Shown here one piece after another: positions 5,825 through 10,663 of a stretch of 10,663 nucleotides of DNA. Position numbers and translations under genes: made by a program. The first letter of the stretch is position 1, and each line of letters begins with the position of its first letter. The notes beneath the pieces are model-generated. The model worked only from the letters and a program-made list of their open reading frames with translations, had not been told where the DNA came from and searched no databases. Source of the DNA: Vulcanimicrobiota bacterium (lineage in GTDB: Bacteria > Vulcanimicrobiota > Vulcanimicrobiia > Vulcanimicrobiales > Vulcanimicrobiaceae); the NCBI GenBank assembly GCA_030043675.1, contig JASHXG010000025.1, positions 1-10,663 on the forward strand, in the 5' to 3' direction.

Positions 5825-7705
5825 ATGTTCGTCGGAAGATCGCGGGCGCAGCTGTTACGCGTCGCTGCCTCGCTCCTGGCGGCGGCCTTCCTTGTTGCTT
5901 GCTCCGGACAGGGCGGAGCGGGCGGCTTGATGATGCCGGCAGGCAACTCGGCGGCAAGTAATGGCAGCGGAAATACGATCGTGCGGATTCACGTGCCGCC
6001 CAACTACGCCGCGCCGACCGCGACGACGGGAGGTGGGCCGGTCGTGACCCCGCCGTTAACCTCGACCGTTCCAGGGGTCGCGGCCGGAGCCGCGGCCCCG
6101 GGGAACTTAAGCGCGTCGGTGCCGGCGGCGCCGTCGGCACCAGGCGCGCAGACGCTCGCGATCAACGTGACCGGTCCGATGTCGATCAGCCAGACGGTCG
6201 CGATCGGACCGAACGCAAACGGTTGCACTCCCTCCGCGGGGGGGACCCTTTGTCAGGCCAGCCTGCAGCTGGCCGCCGGATCCTATACCGGCACGATCGC
6301 GCCCTATGCGTCGGGGAGCGCGGCAGGGGGCGCGCTCGCTCCGCCCTCGGCAATCGCATTTACGGTCGCGCCCGGCGGGAATACCGTCGTCAACCTGACG
6401 CTGAACGCCGTTCCCGCGCAGCTCGCGATCGTCCCGGCTTCGTTGATGAGTGGGGTCAACCCGCAGGGCGGGATCGATCTCTATGGCGCCGGAAAGCACG
6501 CATTGCTGGTCGAGCTCCTCGACGCAAACAACAACGTCATCATCGGCGGCGCGCCGGCGAGCTTCTCGATCAGTCCATCGGGTGGCTCGCTCCCGGTGAC
6601 GGTGAGCCAAACGGCGACCGTCGCCTCGAATCTGTTCTACGTAACGGCGGCCGCTTCAGCCGGTACCAACACGGCAACCGTGCGCGCCACCGTGACCTAT
6701 TTGGGGGCGACGAACCCTTGCGCCCAAGGCGGCGCCGAATGCACCGGCACGACGCGGGTCGACGTACGCCAAATTCTCGCGGTCGCCAACTCCAGCATCA
6801 ACACCGTAACCTTGTACGTCAACGGTCAGAGCGCGCCGTTGGCGACGCTTCAGAGCGCGGTCGCCGATCCGCAGGCCTTGATCTTTGATGCGCTGGGTGA
6901 CCTTTTCGTCGCCAATCAGCCGGGGAGCGTCAGCGAATACGCCCCTCCTTATGCAGGCGTGACCCCAACCATTATCAACAACAGCATCAACCACCCCGAG
7001 GCGCTGGCCATCGACGCTCACGGCAATCTCTTCGTCGCCAACGGAAACGGCAGCAACACGATCACGCTCTACTCTCCGCCCTACACGGGAGGCCCTTCGA
7101 CGAGCATTGTAACGGGCATCAACGATCCGGTCGGCCTCGCCCTCGACAGTGCCGCGGACCTGTTCGTTGCGAATGCGGCTGCCGATACGGTGACTGAATA
7201 CGCGCCGCCCTACAACCGCGGGCCGTCGACGATCTCCAAAGGCCTGAACGCCCCCAACTCGCTGGCGCTTGACGGACGAGGCAATCTCTTCGTCACCAAC
7301 CTGAACTCAACGCCCAACTCGGTGGTCGAATACGCGCCGCCCTTCTCCAATGCCAGCGTGCCGGTCGCGACGATCACAAACGGCGTGAACGAGCAAGGCT
7401 CGATCGGATTGGGCACGTCGGCCAATCTCTTCGTCCCCAACCAAGGGGCGAACACGGTTACCGAATACATCGCGCCGTACACCGGCGCGCCGACGACGAT
7501 CGTCGGCGGCCAGAGTCAGCCGGTCGCGCTAGCGATCGACGCCCTCAACAACCTCTACGTCGCAAACTACGGCAACAATAGCGTTACCGAATATCCACCG
7601 CCGTACGCGGCCGCGCAGTGGACGACCATTTCGAATGGGGTAAGCGCTCCACAGGCGCTGGCGCTCTCTCCGCCGACGAGCCTCAGCGCGGCGCTCGTGC
7701 CTTAG
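5825..7705 (+). CDS. Lipoprotein with Ig-like region and C-terminal NHL-like seven-bladed beta-propeller
   Basis: This is a 626-residue envelope protein of unknown specific function. Residues 1-26 form a lipoprotein signal ending in lipobox LVAC (Cys26, followed by Ser). Residues 27-100 are a low-complexity Ala/Gly/Pro/Thr linker. Residues 104-196 and 197-312 look like two beta-sandwich regions; the second (VELLDANNNVI...) resembles bacterial Ig-like domains. Two close cysteine pairs, Cys134/Cys143 and Cys299/Cys306, could form disulfides. From residue 317 to the end, units of about 42 residues repeat with the pattern LFVAN...VTEYAPPY...P.ALAID, as in NHL/SMP-30-type propellers. Such surface propellers usually bind proteins, glycans or ligands; no catalytic residues are evident. 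No Shine-Dalgarno site is seen before the ATG. The TAG stop overlaps the convergent gene's stop. I recognise the style of protein but no named family member. Confidence 0.85.
   Translation: MFVGRSRAQLLRVAASLLAAAFLVACSGQGGAGGLMMPAGNSAASNGSGNTIVRIHVPPNYAAPTATTGGGPVVTPPLTSTVPGVAAGAAAPGNLSASVPAAPSAPGAQTLAINVTGPMSISQTVAIGPNANGCTPSAGGTLCQASLQLAAGSYTGTIAPYASGSAAGGALAPPSAIAFTVAPGGNTVVNLTLNAVPAQLAIVPASLMSGVNPQGGIDLYGAGKHALLVELLDANNNVIIGGAPASFSISPSGGSLPVTVSQTATVASNLFYVTAAASAGTNTATVRATVTYLGATNPCAQGGAECTGTTRVDVRQILAVANSSINTVTLYVNGQSAPLATLQSAVADPQALIFDALGDLFVANQPGSVSEYAPPYAGVTPTIINNSINHPEALAIDAHGNLFVANGNGSNTITLYSPPYTGGPSTSIVTGINDPVGLALDSAADLFVANAAADTVTEYAPPYNRGPSTISKGLNAPNSLALDGRGNLFVTNLNSTPNSVVEYAPPFSNASVPVATITNGVNEQGSIGLGTSANLFVPNQGANTVTEYIAPYTGAPTTIVGGQSQPVALAIDALNNLYVANYGNNSVTEYPPPYAAAQWTTISNGVSAPQALALSPPTSLSAALVP
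6770..7680 (+). repeat. Seven degenerate 42-residue coding repeats (propeller blades)
   Basis: The conserved Leu of the L-x-V-x-N hairpin falls at residues 318, 360, 402, 446, 488, 535 and 577 of the lipoprotein, giving spacings of 42, 42, 44, 42, 47 and 42. Each hairpin is followed by a P-x-A-L-A-x-D-like strand, also seven in number, the last one (APQALALS) standing just before the C-terminus without a following hairpin. The repeats are conserved at the protein level and diverged at the DNA level, so this is an old domain duplication and not a recent DNA tandem array. Confidence 0.8.
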
Positions 7706-9636
7706 GCTGCCTGCACGCGCAATACGTCGCCCTCGAGGGTGACGTCGGCGCCGCGCCCTTCCGTGAGTTCGCCGCGCAACAGCGCGGTGGAGAGCGGCGT
7801 CGAGACGTAATGCGAAACCGTGCGCTGGACGTAACGCGCTCCGCTTCCGGCGCCGATGGAGACGCGCGCCAAGTAGAGTTTTGCCTCGTCCGACAGCCGG
7901 AGCGTTACGTTGCGCGCGCCGAGGCGCTGGGCGAGCGCGTCGACGTGAATGGTAACGATCGCCTCGATCTCTTCGAGGCCCAACTCGTCGAACTGCACGA
8001 TCTCGTCGATCCGGTTGAGCAGCTCGGAGCGCAAGGCGAAGGGCAGTTCGTCGTCGGAGAGGTTCGTCGTCAAGATGATGAGCGCGTGACGAAAGTCGAT
8101 CGTCCGTCCCTTGGCGTCGGTGACGCGCCCGTCATCGAGAATCTGCAGCAGTATGGCGGCAACATCCGGATGCGCCTTCTCGAGCTCATCGAAGAGCACG
8201 ACACAGTAGGGGCGGCGTCGCACCGGCTCGGTGAGCTGCCCAGGCTGGTCGTGCCCGGCATAACCGGGCGGTGCGCCAAGTAATCGCGAGACGGTGTGTT
8301 GCTCGGTGAACTCGGAGAGATCGATGCGCACGAGCGCCGCTTCGCTGCCGAAAAGCGCTTCGGCCAGCGCTTTCGCGAGCTCAGTCTTGCCGACGCCGCT
8401 CGGCCCTCTGAAGAGAAAGCTCCCCAACGGTTTACGCGGATCGTGTAAACCCGTCCGCGCGCGCCGAATCGCGTCCGAGACCGCGCCGATCGCGCGCTCT
8501 TGCCCGATCACGCGCCTCGAAAGCGTACGCTCGAGCTCGAGCAAGCGATTGGCTTGCGAAGAGGTCAGCGAACTCTGCGGAATGCCGGTCCAGCGCGCGA
8601 CGACCGACGCGACGTCATCGCGCGTCACCGGAGGCCGGTCGATTGCGCCTTTGTTCGCCAGCGCAACGGAGGCCGCGGCTTCGTCGACGAGATCGATCGC
8701 CTTGTCGGGCAGAAAACGATCGGCGATGTAGCGAGCCGAGAGCGCAGCTGCGGCCTCGATCGCATCGTCCTCGATACGCACGTGATGGTGGCTCGCGTAA
8801 CGGTCGCGCAATCCCCGCAGGATCTCGACGGTCTCCTCGATGGTCGGCTCCTGTACCATGACCGGCTGAAAACGCCGTTCGAGCGCGGCATCGGATTCGA
8901 CGTACTTGCGGTACTCGTCAAAGGTCGTCGCCCCGATGCACTGCAAGTCGCCGCGCGCGAGCTCCGGCTTGATCATCGAGCTCAAGTCGAGCGGAGCACC
9001 TTCGGCGGCACCGGCGCCGACGAGCGTATGCAGCTCGTCGATGAAGAGAATGACGTCACGTGCGCTGCGCTTAACTTCGTCGAGGATGCGCTTGACGCGT
9101 CCTTCAAACTCGCCGCGGTACTTCGTTCCGGCGACCAGCGGGCCAAGCGAGAGCGCGAGGACGCGCTTGCCGCGCAGGGCTGCCGGCACGTTGCCGCCTG
9201 CTACGCGCTGGGCGAGTCCCTCGACGATCGCCGTCTTCCCGACGCCGGGCTCGCCGACGAGGCACGGGTTATTTTTGCTGCGTCGAGCGAGGATAGAGAT
9301 CACGCGCTCGATCTCTTCGTCGCGTCCGACAACCGGATCCAGCTTGCCTTCGCGTGCGAGTTCGGTGAGGTCCCGCGAGTAGGCCGCCAGCGTTGGGGTG
9401 CCGCCGCGCAAGCGCCTTCCCAACTCGTCGAGGGGCGAGGCACTCCCGCCTTCGTTTTGCATCCGCTCCGCAAGCAACGCGCTGCCGGCGATCAGACCGG
9501 CGGCGGCCAGCGCGGCGCCGACGAAGGGAAGAGCGTTCGTGAGGCTGCGCCTTTGCGCGCACGCGTTGCAGAGCTGCTGGCGCCCGTGGGAGATCGGGGC
9601 GGGTGTCTGACCGCAGCTATCGCAGAGAGCGTTCAT
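7702..9636 (-). CDS. Membrane-anchored Clp/Hsp100-type double AAA+ ATPase with N-terminal zinc-finger motif
   Basis: This is a 644-residue ATP-driven protein unfoldase. Residues 5-26 hold two CxxC pairs (Cys5, Cys8, Cys23, Cys26), similar in style to the zinc modules of McsA and ClpG/ClpK. Residues 35-56 are a hydrophobic probable membrane helix. No Clp_N repeats follow; the chain goes directly to the D1 linker TPTLAAYSRDLT. D1 has Walker A GEPGVGKT (128-135), pore loop KYRGEFEGR (172-180), Walker B with Glu201, and ALERRFQPV. The middle domain is absent: only about 20 residues separate DLVDEAAAS from VARWTGIP. D2 has Walker A GPSGVGKT (411-418), pore-loop Tyr459, Walker B Asp483-Glu484, sensor-1 Asn525, NRID (Arg542) and a sensor-2-like GAR. 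Only about 15 residues join sensor 1 to NRID, so the ClpP-loop segment is missing. Both ATPase sites look intact. The start is the ATG complementary to 9634-9636; its ribosome-binding site is weak. Not ClpA, ClpB, ClpC or ClpX in the strict sense. Confidence 0.93.
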   Translation of the reverse strand: MNALCDSCGQTPAPISHGRQQLCNACAQRRSLTNALPFVGAALAAAGLIAGSALLAERMQNEGGSASPLDELGRRLRGGTPTLAAYSRDLTELAREGKLDPVVGRDEEIERVISILARRSKNNPCLVGEPGVGKTAIVEGLAQRVAGGNVPAALRGKRVLALSLGPLVAGTKYRGEFEGRVKRILDEVKRSARDVILFIDELHTLVGAGAAEGAPLDLSSMIKPELARGDLQCIGATTFDEYRKYVESDAALERRFQPVMVQEPTIEETVEILRGLRDRYASHHHVRIEDDAIEAAAALSARYIADRFLPDKAIDLVDEAAASVALANKGAIDRPPVTRDDVASVVARWTGIPQSSLTSSQANRLLELERTLSRRVIGQERAIGAVSDAIRRARTGLHDPRKPLGSFLFRGPSGVGKTELAKALAEALFGSEAALVRIDLSEFTEQHTVSRLLGAPPGYAGHDQPGQLTEPVRRRPYCVVLFDELEKAHPDVAAILLQILDDGRVTDAKGRTIDFRHALIILTTNLSDDELPFALRSELLNRIDEIVQFDELGLEEIEAIVTIHVDALAQRLGARNVTLRLSDEAKLYLARVSIGAGSGARYVQRTVSHYVSTPLSTALLRGELTEGRGADVTLEGDVLRVQAA

Positions 9637-9682
9637 CGCTTAGTCTACCAGCCGCAGGCGCGGAGGTTTCGCCGTGACCTTC

Positions 9683-10384
9683 TTACGGCTCGGCGAGGAA
9701 GACGGCGGTGACCGTCATCGTCACGTTCACGTTCGATTGGTCGAACTCGGTCGCAGCAGCCGGAACGGCCGCCGCCCGCATCAGCGGAACCGGACCGACC
9801 AGTCCTCCCCCTAGTTCGATGCTCTTCAGCGCGACGATACGCAGATCGGTAGCGTGAGCTAGAGCTTCGGCATTGGAGCGGGCGTCGGCGACGGCTTTGG
9901 CCGCGGCTTGCGACCGCGCCACGCCCGGGTCGGACAACCCGAAGGAGATTCCGTTGATCGCGGTCGCGCCCGCGCTCGTGCACGCGTCGGCCACTCGACC
10001 CGCCTTGGCCAGGTCGCGAACCTTCACCATGAAGCCGCGCGAAACGGTGTAGCCGTAGCGCTCCGCGTCCGGGTTGACCGGCGCGACCGCGGGCCGCGGA
10101 TTATAGTTTACGTTGTAATAGGCCAGCGAAATGTCGCTGCGCGCGACGCCGAGCTGCTCCAGGGCGGTGACGACACGATTGTAGATCGCATTGTTTTGAG
10201 CGACCGCGTCGTTGGCGTTCGCGGCATTCGTTTCCACGGCGGCGTTCACCGTGGCGACGTTGGGCGGCAGCGAAACGCTTCCGGTTCCCGAAACCGTGAT
10301 CTCAGTCGCAGCCGGTGGCGTCGCGAGCGCGGACGCCGTTGCAAGGCCGAGCGCTGCAAGCGCGCAGATGAAAGTACGCCCCAT
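9683..10384 (-). CDS. SIMPL (DUF541) domain protein, secreted
   Basis: The 233-residue product has a cleavable signal peptide (hydrophobic residues 5-20, likely cut after ALA at about residue 21). It then shows the SIMPL-domain layout: TEITVSGTGSVSLPPNVATVNAAVET, a helix with DAVAQNNAIYNRVVTALEQLGVARSDI, the strand YNVNYNPRP, YTVSRGFMVKVRDL, and a C-terminal half with GISFGLSDP, AKAVADARSNAEALA and a final NVNVTMTVTAVF strand. SIMPL proteins (for example BP26/YggE types) are periplasmic or envelope proteins linked to oxidative and envelope stress, and some form ring-like oligomers; no enzymatic activity is assigned. It lies 46 bases upstream of the Clp-like gene on the same strand, so co-transcription is plausible. 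No good Shine-Dalgarno site precedes the ATG, so the mRNA may have a very short leader. Confidence 0.88.
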   Translation of the reverse strand: MGRTFICALAALGLATASALATPPAATEITVSGTGSVSLPPNVATVNAAVETNAANANDAVAQNNAIYNRVVTALEQLGVARSDISLAYYNVNYNPRPAVAPVNPDAERYGYTVSRGFMVKVRDLAKAGRVADACTSAGATAINGISFGLSDPGVARSQAAAKAVADARSNAEALAHATDLRIVALKSIELGGGLVGPVPLMRAAAVPAAATEFDQSNVNVTMTVTAVFLAEP

Positions 10385-10438
10385 AGCCGAAATAAGGTTC
10401 GGTCGCCCGCCGTCCGGCTACTGCCGAGGAGGACCCTA
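10385..10438. promoter_or_regulatory. Divergent promoter region between SIMPL and GlsB-like genes
   Basis: These 54 bases separate two genes reading away from each other, so both promoters must lie here or inside the flanking genes. The AT-richest stretch (AATAAGG, about 10390-10396) sits close to the SIMPL start and could contribute to a minus-strand -10 element with a very short leader. I cannot assign -35/-10 boxes with confidence. Confidence 0.4.
10427..10432 (+). promoter_or_regulatory. Strong Shine-Dalgarno site for the GlsB-like gene
   Basis: AGGAGG lies six bases before the ATG at 10439, an ideal spacing. It decides the start of a gene that is cut by the window edge. Confidence 0.85.
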
Positions 10439-10663
10439 ATGGGCATCATCGCGTGGATCATCTTCGGGTTGATCGTTGGGCTGGTCGCCCGCTGGCTCGT
10501 GCCGGGGGAAGCGCCCGGCGGCATCATCGCCGACATCGTCGTCGGCATTCTAGGCGCCTTGATCGGAGGCTGGATTTACGGCTTTTTCGGTCACACGGGC
10601 ATTACCGGCTTCAACCTTCCGAGTATCGTCTGCGCCCTCATCGGAGCGATCGTGCTACTATGG
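10439..10663 (+). CDS. GlsB/YeaQ/YmgE-family small stress membrane protein (3' end cut by window)
   Basis: Seventy-five codons are visible with no stop before the window end; family members are usually about 80-90 residues, so only the last few are missing. The protein starts MGIIAWIIFGLIVGLVARWL, which is a membrane helix ending in a conserved Arg. It continues with a loop containing PGEAPGG, a second Gly-rich helix (IIADIVVGILGALIGGWIYGFF), a short GITGFN loop, and the start of a third helix (SIVCALIGAIVLLW). This is the three-helix pattern of the transglycosylase-associated (PF04226-type) family, small inner-membrane proteins often induced by stress, with no known enzymatic role. It is transcribed away from the SIMPL gene, and its start is supported by a perfect AGGAGG. 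Confidence 0.9.
   Translation, partial: MGIIAWIIFGLIVGLVARWLVPGEAPGGIIADIVVGILGALIGGWIYGFFGHTGITGFNLPSIVCALIGAIVLLW

Noticed and set aside
6770..7680. Regularly spaced repeats considered as a CRISPR or DNA tandem array
   Set aside because: The period is about 126 bases, DNA copies are strongly diverged, and the conservation is in the protein frame (propeller blades).
9671..9689. Short inverted repeat (GCCGT/ACGGC) at the SIMPL stop codon as a terminator
   Set aside because: Only five pairs, overlapping the stop codon and not followed by a T-run on the transcribed strand; too weak to call.
8500..9711. A 403-codon open frame on the + strand opposite the Clp-like gene
   Set aside because: It is a high-GC antisense shadow: no domain, no convincing start context, and the opposite strand encodes a full canonical AAA+ protein.

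Overview
The window is GC-rich (about two-thirds G+C by eye) and densely coded on both strands. It contains ordinary bacterial housekeeping genes, and no gap between genes exceeds about 60 bases. Lipoprotein signals, a TlpA-type thioredoxin, a SIMPL protein and AGGAGG ribosome-binding sites indicate a bacterium, probably with a diderm-type envelope. The proline/glycine/arginine-rich IF-2 N-terminus and the NHL-like repeat protein with recurring 'EYAPPY' hairpins remind me of Candidatus Eremiobacterota (WPS-2) genomes. That placement is an impression from memory, not something shown here.

Positions 1-5783 (+ strand) are a tightly packed translation/RNA-processing operon: infB (5' end outside the window), rbfA, nrnA (DHH/DHHA1), truB, ribF, and then a TlpA/ResA-like thioredoxin lipoprotein. 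Most junctions are stop/start overlaps (GTGA, ATGA, TGATG, and an 8-base overlap), so translational coupling is likely. The infB-rbfA-nrnA-truB-ribF order is a classic bacterial arrangement covering initiation, 30S maturation, nanoRNA/pAp turnover, tRNA pseudouridine-55 and FMN/FAD synthesis. The thioredoxin lipoprotein at the end is the unusual member.

Positions 5788-7705 (+) hold a GC-rich hairpin and then a 626-residue lipoprotein. Its C-terminal half is a regular 42-residue repeat that I interpret as a closed seven-bladed beta-propeller. Its stop codon overlaps the stop codon of the convergent gene by four bases.

Positions 7702-10384 (- strand) hold two genes. The promoter-proximal one encodes a secreted SIMPL (DUF541) protein. 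The downstream one encodes a two-domain Clp/Hsp100 AAA+ ATPase of unusual build: a four-cysteine zinc-finger-like N-terminus and a predicted membrane helix replace the Clp_N domain, there is no middle domain, and the D2 segment that normally carries the ClpP-binding loop is deleted. This is the most interesting gene in the window. It looks like a membrane-tethered unfoldase that does not work with ClpP.

Positions 10439-10663 (+) are the start of a divergently transcribed GlsB/YeaQ/YmgE-family small membrane protein, cut by the window end. The right-hand third therefore reads as an envelope/stress-related cluster. The functional link between these genes is inference only.
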